DNA of 64,000 bases from contig WBMV01009265.1 in assembly GCA_013396655.1 (NCBI GenBank), positions 6,194 to 70,193 on the forward strand, given 5' to 3'. This DNA comes from Campylorhamphus procurvoides. Lineage: Eukaryota; Chordata; Aves; Passeriformes; Dendrocolaptidae. Of the stretch, positions 1 through 13,296 are shown piece after piece; the first letter of the stretch is position 1, and each line of letters opens with the position of its first letter. Under the pieces are notes generated by a model. The model saw only the letters and a list, made by a program, of their open reading frames with translations. It was not told the DNA's origin and searched no databases. A program made the translations under genes and the position numbers.

Positions 1-285
1 TGTGCTAGGCATTTTGTCCAGAAGAATCCTTTGAGAGACAGCATTGAAAGTTTTGCTGAAATCCAAAAATATCACAAGAATTGACTTTGTTTAATCAGCT
101 AGGTGGGTTACCTTTTCATAAAAGGAAATCAGGTTTAATAAGCACGATTTTCCTCTCAGGAGCCTGATGAACAAAATTTCAGGGTCAACTGGAAGTTGAT
201 CCTTCTTGCAGCCATGGCCCTCCAGCTCAGGGCACTGAGATCCCCTTGGTCGATGGACAATCTGTGCTGCAGACAGAGGCAAGGA
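1..285 (-). mobile_element. CR1-type LINE reverse-transcriptase fragment, truncated by the window edge
   Basis: On the minus strand two reading stretches match the CR1 reverse transcriptase: a segment with DQLPVDPEI followed by RGKSCLLNLISFYEKVTHL, and then, after a stop and frame loss, FLDFSKTFNAVSQRILLDK. The last is the family's LDFSKAFDTVSH region, which carries part of the RT core. The usual long stretch between DPEI and the RGKSC block is missing, so the copy has an internal deletion as well as stops. It is a dead 5'-truncated copy, continuing to the left of base 1. Confidence 0.75.
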
Positions 286-3200
286 AATCATTAAACACAG
301 ATATTCACTCCTCTCTCACATAGTTTTAATTTAGACAGAATCTTCTTGAGACACAAGAGACTGTGTAAAACCCTTCAGAATGAAGGAGGTCTTGAAACTT
401 CTGTGCTGCTATCTCAGACGTATCTGGTGCTAGAACCTATGTGCTGGATATATCCAAATTGCTCATATTAAGCCACATGTAGCCCAAATGGAGCTTCTGA
501 TATCCAGAACCCTTGTTGTGGGAAGAAACAAGTTAACAGGATCTTCCAAGTTGAATCCGGTGTTTTCATTCAGTCCAGAAAGAAGTCACACTCCTCTCCT
601 TAGTACCCATCCAGCACTCTATTTTCCTGCACAGTGCTTGGCACATCTTCAGTAGATTGGTCTATGGAATTTGATAGTCTGATATTATTAACATGAAAGA
701 GGAAGCACCCTGACCACTTTCCCTGATTACATATATGAGTAGAAGTGGCTCAGTCTTAATATAAACTTGTCAAACATATGAAAGAAGTTTGGGTTCAGTT
801 CTCTGCTGAGAGGTCTTTTCTGATGTTTGCAGAAGTAATAATAACTTACAGGAGAGAAATAAGATCTTTACCTATAACAAGTCACTGAAATCACTATGAA
901 TATATTATTTAACACATTTTTTCCTACTTGTGAATTATTTATGGACCAGTCCAGAAATCTTATAATGCCAATGCTATTTGTAGCCATTCACATTGTAGCT
1001 TACTGTGTAAGCTAATTTCATAAGTATTTTTGCTTGACCAATTATCTTGCTGATTGCTGAGACCCTGTATCTGCCAGCTCAAGACTACTTTTCTGTGAAG
1101 AAGCAACCATTTCTCAAAATAAAAAGGATGACAAGTTTCCAGTGTTACTCTGATCTACTAAACACATTAAAAGGTATTGGCACAGTGAGAGAATATTTCA
1201 GAGGTGAGTAATAATAGCAATTGTTAATGTCCATCAAGCTTGTTCAATGAATAAAAAAAATAGTTTTTGCTGAAAGATGTACTGTTGTCAAGACATTTCT
1301 AAACTCTGAATAAGAAGCAGAATAAATCTGTTCTTACACAACAATTATTTTCCCCACTCTTCTGTGGATCATATTAACTTGCTCCAGGAATTGTATCAGT
1401 GGTGAACTACACTGATGCGGTGCTTAATATTAGGTTTTGATTAAATCTGGTCTATTTGTTTAAATCAGGTTTAGTAAGATAATAATGAAGATCATTTTAA
1501 GAAAAAGTATCTCTTAAGAACTAAATTCATACTAACAAAAAACTTCTTATAGCAGGTAAGATTATGATTAGCCAAATCTAAATTAAAACCTGTAGTCCTT
1601 TTTTCCTACCAGTACCAATGTTTTTAATCTATTTCTTAGAAAGGATTATGTAAGATATCGGATAAAATTAGATTAGACACATTTTTCCTGCACATAGATA
1701 TAAGATGATAATGACTCCACTAAAAACCATTTTCAACACAGAAGTCTTTTGGGACAAAACACAGCTCAAGAGTGGTGAGGGCTCCCCATGGTAGGGACTG
1801 GAAGCTGGGATGTGTTCCACTGTCCCTGCAAGAGGCAGAGTATGCAGGAACACTGGGACTTGCAAATATCTTGCAGAGTTATTTAAATGCTGAAGGTTTC
1901 CAGGGGGTTATTTCAGGGTATGTAGACCTGGAGCATGCATAGGGAACTCTGTGGATGGCACAAGGGACTTGAAGCTGGGAGAGTAGGTTCAGTTTTGCTA
2001 TGAGGAGCCCTATAGAACAAGCAGGCTGGGGAAATGACGGTCACCATGTAGAAATAAACACTTCTGCTGTAGGCTCTGCACATGCTTTCTCTTCAGAGAC
2101 TTCTCTTAAGAGCGATTTTAATCAGTCAAAAAACAGTTCCTTTCCAGACTCTAAATACAAAGTGCCAGAGCTGGGGGAAAATATTAAACATCTTACTCTG
2201 CTTCAGAAGACTTTTTCTTGTTTTGGTTTTATTTTCAGGTGTGAAAACAAAGCCAATATGCTGTCATTTTTATGACACTGCATTCCTATCATAAGTAAAA
2301 AGTTACATTAATACAATAATTTCATTTTCCAGTTCACTGGTCCATAAGGTGGCTTATTGCACATGGGTATTTAATACAAATACAGAGAAGTATTTACTTT
2401 GATATATTTTATTTCTATCAAGAGTTGTGGTGAGATTTTAACAATAAGAAATAGCAAGAGGGTTGTTTAGGCCATTAGATTTTCCCTTCCAGATTAGCAT
2501 AAAAATCCAGCCGAAGTGAGAACACAATATCTAAAAAAGTTTTTATCTAGGAACCGAAGCACAATAATGTATAAAAGGTTCCTACTTAAAAACGTTTTGC
2601 TTCTTGGAAAGCTTAGGAGACATCATTGTTCCTGGAGATAGATGCTGAGTGGCCACACTGGGTTGGCAGAAGTCCTTCTGCCATTCAGCCTGGAGAGATG
2701 CTTTGCTCTACCCACACTGAACTGCATCTGTCCAGTGAGCAGCAGAATGCTCACTAATATCACGGCTGTTGCATTCCCCCAGCTCTCTTCACAATCCAGC
2801 CCCTCTCTGCCCTGACCCACAGCTATCTTTTGGGCAAAATAAGAGCAATTACACTAGTCAGAACTAGCAAAAGGACAGGACACAATATTTATAGAACAAG
2901 TGGGTCAGAAATCATCTCCCCTACTCCCTATGTATTTAGCTTCCGTGCAACCAAATGTTTCTGTTAAATTGCATGAATGTAACATTCTTCACAGCTAAGT
3001 ATGAAATGGAAGTGTTTCTAAAATCATTGCCATATGTAGTTTGGATTCTTTCAAAGAAAATATTGAAGAGACTAAGTTAAGGTGCATTCCCTTACAGTCT
3101 TATAATCTACTGACAGTGCACATAGATGTCTAAGAGTATTCTAATTTGAATTTTGTTTTCGTAGATAGACACTGGTGAAAAGAGAACAATTGCTCAGCTG

Positions 3201-4284
3201 TGGAAATGCAAATGTTATAAGTAGAGATAAATTGAGAGTTCTGAGTGCAATGAATCAAATGAAGTGGTCTCAGTTGGTAGGACACTAGCCTTGTTTTATC
3301 ATGTTAGATAAGTCATCTAATATGTTATTTAATGTTATCACACTAGATTAGGGACCACAATGAAAGGTGACACCACCCTTTTCTTTTGGACCTCCTCTGA
3401 TGTTCCTAGATGCCCCAGGATAATTAAATCAGAATTGTTTATTTTTCTGAAATACACAGCAATATATATATCCTTGTTGCTGCCTTTGAGATATTTGTTC
3501 ACCTTTTCTAAGTATTCTGAGTTACTGACAGTCTTATTAAAAATGACCATTATTTGGCTTTGAATAGATGCGAATGTGGCACAAATAAATTCCTATCAGT
3601 CACTGTGTGTCTGACAGGGCTGACAAAAATAATGTGTTCATACATGTAAAACCAAAGAACAAATCTCTGTATTCAGTGTAGTGAGTATTTCTTCATTTAG
3701 ATTTCAAAATGCAAAAGGTTTGTATTGTGAGGTTGAATGTTTAATGATCCAGGCCTTCAGATGCACTAGTCATTAGCATTGCCTAAAATTAAAACCAGCA
3801 TGAAATCAAACAGGTAACAGAACTGTGTCTCCCCTGATCCTTTGGTCTTTGTCTGTGTCAAAAACAATTCAATGAAACAAACAAGAATTATTTTTTAAAA
3901 TATATTTATTCTGGTTTTAGAATTTTTTAAAAATACATAAATCATAAAGATCACAGTAATTAATGAACTCAAGATTTATACCTATTTAGAGTGCAAGAAG
4001 AAAATGCTGTTACAGGTTTTCCAAATGAATCCTCCCTCCTCATTAAAACAACCTGTTCTCGTGCTGCATTTGCTTTATACCCATTTGATTTGCAGAATGA
4101 TTTTTTACTAATTTTGTCTACTTAATTTCTATAGCTTTGTTCTCTGCTTTTCCTCTACTGTCAGAACAATTGTTCTCTGTAAAGTCTAGCTACTGCCATG
4201 GATATAAATTTACATAGTTCTTGCCTTAAATCAAGACAGAATAAAGTTGGAAGAAAGATTAAGTTGGGAAACAATCTTTCTTTT

Positions 4285-4387
4285 AAAAAGAAAACCCCCC
4301 ACAACAAAACCAAAACCTAATCCAAAACAAAATGAAAAAAAAACAAAACATCCCCGCAAACAAACAGAGAAAACCAAAACAAACCAG
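4285..4387. repeat. A/C-rich low-complexity tract
   Basis: About 100 bp of mostly A with interspersed C (CAAAAC, CCAAAAC units), flanked by normal DNA. Confidence 0.8.
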
Positions 4388-7160
4388 TTGGGACATTTCT
4401 TCTTAAGTTAAAGACACCTCTCAGCTGTTGCAATCTACAAAACTGGTTTCTGCTACATAAGCATAGGAACTGATTTCTGACTGTAGTAGAAATGAGCCTC
4501 AAATTAAAAAAAAAAAAAGTGAAAAGAAACTTACACTGCAAAACCTGGATTTCAACAGCTTCAAAGAAGAAATAAGAGAAATACTTCTTACAATGCTGAA
4601 TATCCTTCCACTATAACATGAGATATGGCAGAGTTTTTTTTTCACTAGAGACAAAACTTGAGTTAAATGTCATCAATCCTCTGTGTGGTACTTCTGGCCA
4701 TTTTCCAACTCCGAGATTGGAATCTGTTTCTAGAACTGAGCATTTTACCCCCATTGCTCAATTTATAATCTACATCTTTTGGAAGCTAACAATAACTGAC
4801 TATCAGAAAAGTCAGTGCTTCACATCAGATAAGCATATAGATATGTAACTGTGGATTTAAATCTTAGTTTGCCTTCTCGGATGGAAAACACAGTTTTATA
4901 GGAAGATTATTTTCCAGAAATAGCCAGCGTATCAAAGCCTAAATTCAAGAAAGCTTTTGAAACAGTAAAAACCCAAGACAAATCACTTGGTAAATTCTTA
5001 CTTTTCCCTTTCTCAGAGTTGCATGTCAGTTTTCTGGTTATGAATATAACCTCTGGCCACTATACAGGGACAATGAGACAGTATTCCCGCCTAAATTGCC
5101 CACAGCATTTAGTCCTATTTTCTTGAAGCTTGTGGAGAGAAGGCTGAAGGGTGGTGAGAGGCTATGGGTTTGAACTGCATAAGCACCCAAGGAAGCAGAC
5201 GTACTCTTTCGTAATTCTGAGCAACCACTGTAGCAAAGTGGTGGGTGCCGTTATAGAAGTGATCACACTAGCCTTTGTGAGGGGCTCAAGTTGAGAGGGA
5301 AGGGCATAGTATGCTCTACTATTTCTGTAGCGAGTGTCTAGCAGAACGGCTTTCTTTGGGGAAACTTAGGCTGAAGAATGTCTTGATTCCTCCTCAGGAT
5401 GTGACAGTTGGAACAAAAACCTGTACACACCAATAATGCTATGTGTGTTCAGACACATAACTCTCAAGTTATGTATCAATTAACAACTTCAAGAGGCAGG
5501 TGTTCTTGAGAGATGTATTCAGTGCAAAACAAGGTGAAGCAAAGATCTAGAATACTGTGTGATATCTGATTGGACTCCCATTTTCACTTTGAAGAAAATA
5601 TTTTTTTATAATCTTATTTCAACTAATATTTTTATGATAAGATTTTCTGCTTCTGATGTTATGAAGCAATCATCTATCTTTACAGCAATGAACATCTCCT
5701 GTTTTATATAATTTATTCAATAATTGCTATATAGGCCATCCTATGACAATGGACAAGACTTACTTGATATTTTTGGAATTTATTTAACCAACCTGCTAAT
5801 AGTTTAGATCCATTACTTTCCTTTGGATTCATGTTTGTTGCAATAGGTAAGTTGTTAGTCCAAAAGAAATCATATTTGAAGCATGAATGATCATTTTTCC
5901 TGGGGTAATAGGCTCCCCTTGGTGAAAGAAATTGCAAATCATTATTAGTTCATATGGCAGAAAATTGCAAATGCAAGAGAAAATAGGTAAATTTTTCCAT
6001 TATTAGATCTTGAAATTGCCTATAAAATTTGAGGGTCTAGGATGAGGTTGCTTATGAACTGGTGGCTCTAAGTCATTTTAATAACAAACAATATAATAGA
6101 GAAGTTAAATTATATAATCAAATCAATGATCTTGGTCTGCTGAGAAAAACCTTGTTAATTTCTGGCCCATATTTAATAATCATCAATACCTTTAGGTGGT
6201 AGGTTTTTAACTTTTTTTTTCCTATAAGACATGTCTGTGATATTATAAATTCCTGTTTCAAAAATACTTTCAAAGAAGACTGTAACTATACTCAGTTCCA
6301 TAGAGCAAAAATCTGAGATCTGACTCATCAGATGTTGCTGCACAATAAGTAAAGTGGATATTTTTCAACTAAATGAAACTAGTCACTTTTTTCAAGGACA
6401 GAAAATTTTTAAGCATGGCTGTAATACTCAACCATGCAGAACTGCAGTAACATACTGAAATTCTGTGACATTTTGTAGGAAGAAAGATGTGGATAATTTT
6501 CACAAATTCACATGTATACTGCTTGGTCATTTGCCTACTTGCTTTTTATCCTTTCTACACTGTCTTTTTATTTATTTATACTATGAAAGAATGGAACTTA
6601 GTCTTTCAAATAGAGTATACAATGATCCTCCAAAAAAACCCACAATCAACGAACCAATCAACCAGAAGGAAAAAGGAAAAGATATAAAACCCTCAAACAT
6701 AGTATATGACCTGCAGGTATATTAAAAATAAGTTGAGGGTGTTCTATGTTTTTCTTAATGCTTATTTATGCTCTATGCATTTGTGGGGTGTGGTGTCTTT
6801 TATTTCTTTATAGTCAACCCTGTCATCAGTCCTATTTTCCCTGAAGAGGTAAATTACTATCATTTTCGGTGAATTCAAAAGTAATAGCATCCTTGCTTGT
6901 CATTTCTCATGGAAAGAGATACACTCAGCCTGTTTCCACCTGTGTCATCTGTCAATCACAGCAATTACAATGTACTCGCCTTTCATCTGGGTGATATACC
7001 CTATCCTGTCCTCTTGGACTGGGAATAAACAGACTCCATGAAGTTAGACAGTCATGCTATCCACAGGATACTATTGCTGTTTGAATTGGTCATCAGTTGG
7101 GAGTTTTTCAGATGATGACCATAAACTCTGTCTTCCAGTTAGATCATATTTTCTAGAAAT

Positions 7161-7194
7161 AAGAAAAAAACAAAACAAAACAAAAAACAAACCA
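7161..7194. repeat. (CAAAA)n low-complexity tract
   Basis: Short imperfect CAAAA/CAAAACA run between two otherwise normal segments. Confidence 0.75.
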
Positions 7195-8575
7195 GGCAGT
7201 ACCTTCCCATTTGTGTCCATGGAATATCTCTCCTATCTAGCTGCTGCTGAATGTTGCACTGCAAAGACAAGTGTTTCACCTAATGCCACACCTAGATAGA
7301 TAATCTTTCCTTGTTCAGCCATGTAACCATGGTCTTGGTCATAGTTACCCAAAACTAGTACCAGCCCAAAATTTCATGTATTTTTTTCAGTCAGTGTAGC
7401 TGATTATTCCGACGATTATGTGAATCTCTAACTTAGGCTAATAACCTATTAGAAGTTAGTTAAAGAAGCCTGGAAGGATCCGATTTTAAAAAGGCTGTTG
7501 CCTCCAAAAGTTTTTAAATGAGTGTTTGAAGTCAGCTATTAAAATATTCATGCAATGAAAAGTCCCCTGAAAGGCTGAAAAATATCTGTCTCTGTTTACA
7601 GACCCTATTTCAGAGTTTCAGATAAGAAAGTCAAGATCAGGTATGTTAGGAACTACTCTTCCATGTTTCAATGCTGCATTTTCATTATCTTTAAGTACAG
7701 ACATGCAAGACAAGCACGTCTGCCCTAATGTGGTTTTGGAAGAGTGAAAAGTCCTAATGGAGAAACAGTTCAGTGGGGATCCTGTTGCTAGATTCTCAAA
7801 TTCCTGGATTATGCTACTTCTAGTTGTTACACATTTGTGGATCAGAGATCAGAGCTTACCCATTGTGAAAAGCTATTTTACATCCACATAAAAGAGCTTA
7901 TTTCACAAGTGAACAAGCCGAAGGTTTAGCTTATTTGAATATCTGAACAAGATCCAAACCACATTTAATTGAATATTCATTTCACACATAATTCAACGAA
8001 GTTGCTTAAATGAATTGATCCCATGAATATCACCCTATATACTTAATGAATGGACTGACGGAAGCCTTCAGCAGTGTCCTGCATAAAGAGGAGAGACGGT
8101 GATGAAAGACTAATGTGAACCCTAACACACGCCAGTTTTACAATACAGCATATGGGGTGTGCAAGTAATACATGAAACTTACCTTTCACAAGCTGTCTTT
8201 GTCTACTGAGGGACCAAGGTGCTGTCATTCCCATATTGATCATCCCCATGCCATATAGATCCACTTTCATTCAGGCATACTTCAAGTTATAAATGGGATT
8301 TAAGAATAGCTTCTCACTCACTGTCAGCAAAATTCTGAGCTTGTGTTTCTCCAGATATTTGCAGTCCCCACCATGAAGCAGTGCAGCAGTGTCCCAGCTG
8401 AAGAGGTACTACTTTTTGCAAGGGAGTGCATGAAAATCCATTTCTGAAATTTTCTACTCTCATCACTTTCAAGCATCTTCTATTTCTTTAGGTTAACTAG
8501 ACTTCTCAGATGATTACAACCCGAAATGCCCAAATAAAGACCTTAATCTTGCTCAGCCTTGTGAAAGAAAGGAAA

Positions 8576-8809
8576 GGGGATGGTACTTCTTAGTAGTACT
8601 ATTCTTCATACCATGTCATTTTCACCTTCTTGTGCTTGCTAAAAAATCTGTATGGCATAAGATATAATGTACCTTCAAAAGAATGGCAAACCCCAAATGT
8701 TTCTCAGTAACCTATGTGGTGGGTTGGCCTTGGCTAGCTGACAGACACTGACCTGGCTGTCACTGCTTCTCCTCCACAGGTCAGGGGGAGAAAACAAGAT
8801 GAAAAAGCT
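8576..8809. repeat. Exact 234-bp direct duplication, copy 1
   Basis: Identical base for base to 9072-9305. It begins ggggatggtacttctt and ends gatgaaaaagct directly before a single N at 8810. The first 139 bp are not LTR, so the duplication includes flanking DNA as well as the LTR start. Most likely an assembly duplication. Confidence 0.85.
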
Positions 8810-8980
8810 NAGGAAGGGAGTTTTGGTGTCAGTATATAATTGCTCTTCTCTCTGGCTCCTTCCTCCTCATGCATTTCTTCTGCTCCAGCATGGTTGCCTC
8901 CATGTGTGCCATGGAATCTCTGCTTTGGCACCTGGAGAGGAGTATACTTTCAGGCACATGGTATCACTCTTGGGGATGGT

Positions 8981-9046
8981 CCTGTGCAGGGTTAAGGGTT
9001 GGACTTGATGATCCTTGTGGGTCTCTTCCAACTCAGCATGTTTTGT
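8981..9046 (+). mobile_element. CR1 LINE 3' tail inside the LTR block
   Basis: The sequence gggttggacttgatgatcc followed by ttgtgggtctcttccaactc is the conserved CR1 3' end. Too short for coding; it probably interrupted the LTR. Confidence 0.8.
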
Positions 9047-9071
9047 GCTCTCTTCATCCCTCTCCATCTTN

Positions 9072-9305
9072 GGGGATGGTACTTCTTAGTAGTACTATTC
9101 TTCATACCATGTCATTTTCACCTTCTTGTGCTTGCTAAAAAATCTGTATGGCATAAGATATAATGTACCTTCAAAAGAATGGCAAACCCCAAATGTTTCT
9201 CAGTAACCTATGTGGTGGGTTGGCCTTGGCTAGCTGACAGACACTGACCTGGCTGTCACTGCTTCTCCTCCACAGGTCAGGGGGAGAAAACAAGATGAAA
9301 AAGCT
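9072..9305. repeat. Exact 234-bp direct duplication, copy 2
   Basis: Second copy of 8576-8809, starting directly after a single N at 9071 and running on without interruption into the rest of the LTR. Confidence 0.85.
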
Positions 9306-9759
9306 CATGAGGGAAGGAAAATACAGGGAGCTCACTTGACAATTACTACCATAGGCAACACAAATTCAACCTGTGGGAAACGAATCTAATTTATTGCTAA
9401 TTAAAATAGTTTTGTATTGTGAGAGAAACAAAGACAAATTAAAATTCTCCTGCTGTGATCTCTTCATCCCTCTCCATCTTCACTGGCCTTGGTGTTTACA
9501 GGGTTGATCATCATGTGTTACTTTTTATTGTCCCTCCTTACTTTGATGGCTGGCATTTTGCCCTTTCTTAGGTGCATTTTCACAAAAGTCCTATTTCCAT
9601 GTGCCATGAGGTTTACAGCCTTAGCTGTGTCTTTTGTGGGTCCATTTTGAAGCTGACTGGAATGTACTGTGTCTGGCATGGGGCATTCCTTGGCCTCTTG
9701 CAGAGAGGCCAATCCTGCAGCCACCCACTGCCAACACCTGGACACAGACACCCAAATCA

Positions 9760-12062
9760 TTCTGACTTCCTGTCTGTTGCATGCTGTCATACTTTCACCA
9801 GATATAACAGCAGTCTCTTTTTTGAGAGAACATTGCTATACTCCTCCAGGTGTTTGTGTCTTTCTAAAACACAAGGACTTGCTTATGAGTACTCAGAAAT
9901 GCAGTACATTTTTTACCTGTAAAATTAGAGCGATTTTTGACACAACTTTTTGAAGAATAAAGAGTTTAATGTGAAGATGAAGTCAGACAGACTCATAAAC
10001 AGAATGTGAACCCTAGAAAGTGTAGATAAAGGTGTCTGAAGATACATAATGTCTGTGGCTCTAGAAAGAAACAGAGTGAAGAAGAACTTTTCTTGGCTGA
10101 TAGAGGTTCAGATTTGCAAGCAACTCTTGTATATTTTGTTTTGTTTCTCCTCTTAGATTTTGTGCATTTACTGTAAGTATAAAACTTAAAATTTAAAATA
10201 GCTGCTCTGTATTTTCAGATTCCCTTTGAATCTTATTTCCTTTTAGCTCCTCAATAACAGCATTTCGCCATTGTAAATTTATGCTGACTACTTCCATCCA
10301 CTTTCTTTGTCCTTCATGTATTAGAAAGGTTTCTCAGGACTACTTGCCCCTTCATTTCTCAGGAACTGTGAGGTTGATCAGGCTGTCGACCTCCTTTACA
10401 CCCCATTTGCATGACTCTGCTTTGCTGGATCCGCACAGTGTGGGGAAGACAAAAGCCTATCCTATGGTACACTCCACTGGTGAAAGAAATATTTCAGTCA
10501 TCTAACTGGCTCATGAAGTGGATCGACTTCCACAGATCAGTACAGTTTTGGGCAAGAACATTCAGAAATTAATGATGATGATTCCTCTCTTTCCATTAAT
10601 AAAAAATTAAAAGTTATGGTGGAGGTTTTTTTGGTTTTTTGCTAGCTATCTGTTTCATAACACACCTCTCCTGTTGCACCCTGCTATCTCCAAACTGCAG
10701 GTTACCACTGAACAGTTGGAACTTGTCAACTCTCAGCTCCTGGTGATAAGAATCTGAGCATAAGCTGCCTTTAATGAGGGAAGGATTTTCTAACACAGGT
10801 ATGTCATGCAACAAGCCTCTTCTTTCCTTAGAAACAGCCTGCTCATGTGCTCTTTTATTCCTTCCCCTGAAACCACAAGAAAGACAGACACTTATTTTTT
10901 TCCTTTAAAGAAAACAAATAAAGACAAAGAGTAAAAAGACGCATAATCAATATATACATTTGGTGCACGAAATTAAGACCATGCTAGGAATGCTACACCC
11001 ACAAAATCTGGAAAACACCAGTTCCATATTGGTCTGTCAACTTTTCTGTCAGAAGCATTCAATAGTGAAAGAAAACAGTACAGATGTTTTAATTAGGTAG
11101 TGTAAGACTTCAGCTTGCATTAGTCTTGAATTCAGCCTCTGGATATGGCTTTAACTCACACAAATACAAAAACCTATGGGTCTTCAGCTAAGTGAAAAAA
11201 TACACCTCCAAGGTAATTGCTTTCAATTTTACTTCTCATCTGAACAGGCACAAACCCAGACAATGGTTGAAGAACAACTGAACAAACTGCATCTAAAATA
11301 CAATTTTCTGGAAACCAAATAGTGAGAACAAAAATAGAAACACAAAAGGGAATGAGAGGGCTGAAGCATGCCACACTTCTTCACATTCATGAGACTCAAA
11401 ATAATTTTTGTCAATCATAAAACTTTTTGTCCCATTGAAAAAACATTTTAATGAGGAATTGTGGGAAGTAAAATAGAATAATTTAGGCAAATAACAGGTT
11501 GAAAATTAGGAAAATTATTTCAGTTGTGTATATATAAAAAATACTGAATCATTTGTGCAAGAAATGTGTATGTAGAAATGTTAATACTGGTTAATTATCA
11601 CAGAGGTAAGTGTAAAGACATATAATTTGCTTTATGCTATCTGGCTCCACTATCCTCACTTCCAGTTGAAGTGGAGCCAATTGAATCAATAAAGAAAACA
11701 TAAATGTGTTCTGAGAAATGAAATTTGGTCAAGGGCTCTACAAGATATCAGATTTTGCTGTGTAAATACAATATCTCTCAGAACTAAGGAGAAAGAATAA
11801 AGTAATTATTGTAGCTAAAAATGATGACGCTAAAATTATCTTTTTACACAGGTCAAGTCTCCAAAGAGAAAAACATGAATGACACACATTTTCTGAAAAG
11901 CTAAAAAACCCCAAACCATCTTCTAGTCCAAATATTAAGAACCACTGTATTATGTTAATGTATATAAAATAAGTATATATTTCTGTAGATAAACAAGTAT
12001 GTATGTATGACTTAAGCTAGTCAAAGCTTATTTATTGAGAAACAGAAATGTGTGTTGAATAA
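9760..12062. other. Non-coding AT-rich DNA, nothing recognised
   Basis: No exon-like frame, RNA gene or repeat family was recognised. A short T/G run (ggtttttttggttttttgc) lies near 10620-10640. Confidence 0.55.
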
Positions 12063-12612
12063 AAAAATTTTCCATTGGTCCTGGTCAATGGCAAGTTGAA
12101 CATGAGTGAGCAGTGTCCTGGCAGCCAGGAGGGTCAATCCTGTGCAGGGGGGCATCAGGCAAAGCATTGCCAGCTGGTCAAGGGAGGGGATTGTCCCGCT
12201 CTGCACTGGGGCAGCCTCACCTTGGATATTGTGGGCAGGTTTGGGTACTGCAATATAAGAAAGATATTAAGCTCTTAGAGAGTGTCCAAAGGAGGGCAAT
12301 GAAGATGGTGAAGTACCTTGAGAGGAAGCCATATGAGGAGTGGCTGAGGGCACATGGTGTGTTCAGTCTGGAGAAGACTGAAGGGAGACCTCATTGCAGT
12401 TTTAACTTCCTTGCAAGGGAAAGAGCAGGGCCAGGCACTGATCTCTTTTCTCTGTTGTGATGAGTGACAAGATCTAAGTGAAGGGCCTGAGGTTGTGTCA
12501 GGGGAGGTTTAGGTTGGATATTAGAAAAAGATCCTTTACTAAGAGGGTGGTGGACTCAAAGATCCTTGTGGGTCCCTTTCAACTCAACATATTCCATGAT
12601 TCTGTGATTCTT
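12063..12612 (+). mobile_element. CR1 LINE, 3' part of ORF2 and 3' end
   Basis: Frameshifted translation shows the C-terminal CR1 ORF2 in order: LNMSEQC, then [37 protein letters not shown] and a decayed remainder. The copy ends with the typical 3' tail (gatccttgtgggtccctttc, then repeats of attctgtg-like octamers at about 12597-12612). Five-prime truncated and multiply mutated, so inactive. Confidence 0.9.
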
Positions 12613-12713
12613 ACTTGTGATACTCAGAAGTAGAAAATGACGTCATGTGAGATAAGAAACCTGGCCTTAGAGAACTTCAAGTTTATGCTTAAATGTGGAT
12701 TTTATGTCTCATC

Positions 12714-12975
12714 CATAAATCATTACAGTTGGAAAAAGACCCATGGAGGTCACCTGCTCCAACTCCATTGCAGGATCACCATGAATGTGTTCCCCAGGGC
12801 TGTATCCAGATGACTTTTGAGTATCTCCAAGGACGGCAACTCCATCACCCCTCTGGTCAACCTGTGATAAGGATCAGTCTTGGCAAAGAAGTGTTTCCTC
12901 ATGTTCACAGAAAACCTCCCATGTTTTAGTTTGTGTCCATTGCCCAATTTCTTGGGTACCCTGACACTCACTACA
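12714..12975 (-). mobile_element. CR1 LINE 3' end fragment, reverse orientation
   Basis: The plus strand reads as the reverse complement of a CR1 end: cagttggaaaaagacccatg near the start, a central tttgagtatctccaaggacg and gtttcctcatgttcacag toward the far side. It lies about 100 bp from the oppositely oriented CR1 at 12063-12612, with the two 3' ends facing each other. Confidence 0.85.
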
Positions 12976-13296
12976 ATCCTTAGCCATTTCTATTTCTAAA
13001 AACTATTTCTACAAAATGGATGCCAACAAAACTGAATGGACAGCTGCTCATACAGGAATTTTGTATGCTTTGTGAGGTAAATTCCCAAATTCACTTGACA
13101 ACATGAGGTAGATTTCCCTCTTTTTTTTATCCTTAACTAGAAAGACCCTTAAGTTGCTGCTAAGAAATGTCCTAATAATTAGCATTGCAGTCACTCAGGT
13201 GTTGCCTTAACGAAGGGGGAAAAACCTTTCCAAGACAACTTTATATGGGTAAAGCAGAGAAGACTTCTTTTACTTATAGGGTTTCGGGGTACAGAA

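Larger units (their letters stand above)
286..8575. other. Non-coding AT-rich DNA, no gene recognised
   Basis: Only short open frames without recognisable protein motifs are present. There is one A/C-rich low-complexity block (4285-4387) and a smaller one (7161-7194). Segments at 1740-1870, 2617-2820 and 5090-5350 are less AT-rich than their surroundings and could be decayed repeats, but I cannot assign them. Confidence 0.6.
8715..9759. mobile_element. Scrambled avian ERV solo LTR in a single-N-joined region
   Basis: The LTR start (TGTGGTGGGTTGGCC) occurs at 8715 and again at 9211. From 9211 the order continues through a stretch rich in AATTTATTGCTAATTAAAA, then the 3' third from about 9459 (ctccatcttcactggccttg), to an approximate end at 9759 (CA). 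The stretch between the two Ns (8811-9070) looks like the missing GC-richer middle of the same LTR type, with a CR1 tail inserted. The match is to a bird LTR pattern I recognise, not to a searched database. No target-site duplication could be paired. No viral genes are present. Confidence 0.6.

Noticed and set aside
9572..9922. 116-codon plus-strand frame
   Set aside because: Lies in the LTR 3' part and flank; no protein similarity recognised.
12113..12460. 115-codon frame as a host gene
   Set aside because: Contains the decayed CR1 ORF2 motifs ([23 protein letters not shown]); it is a transposon remnant.
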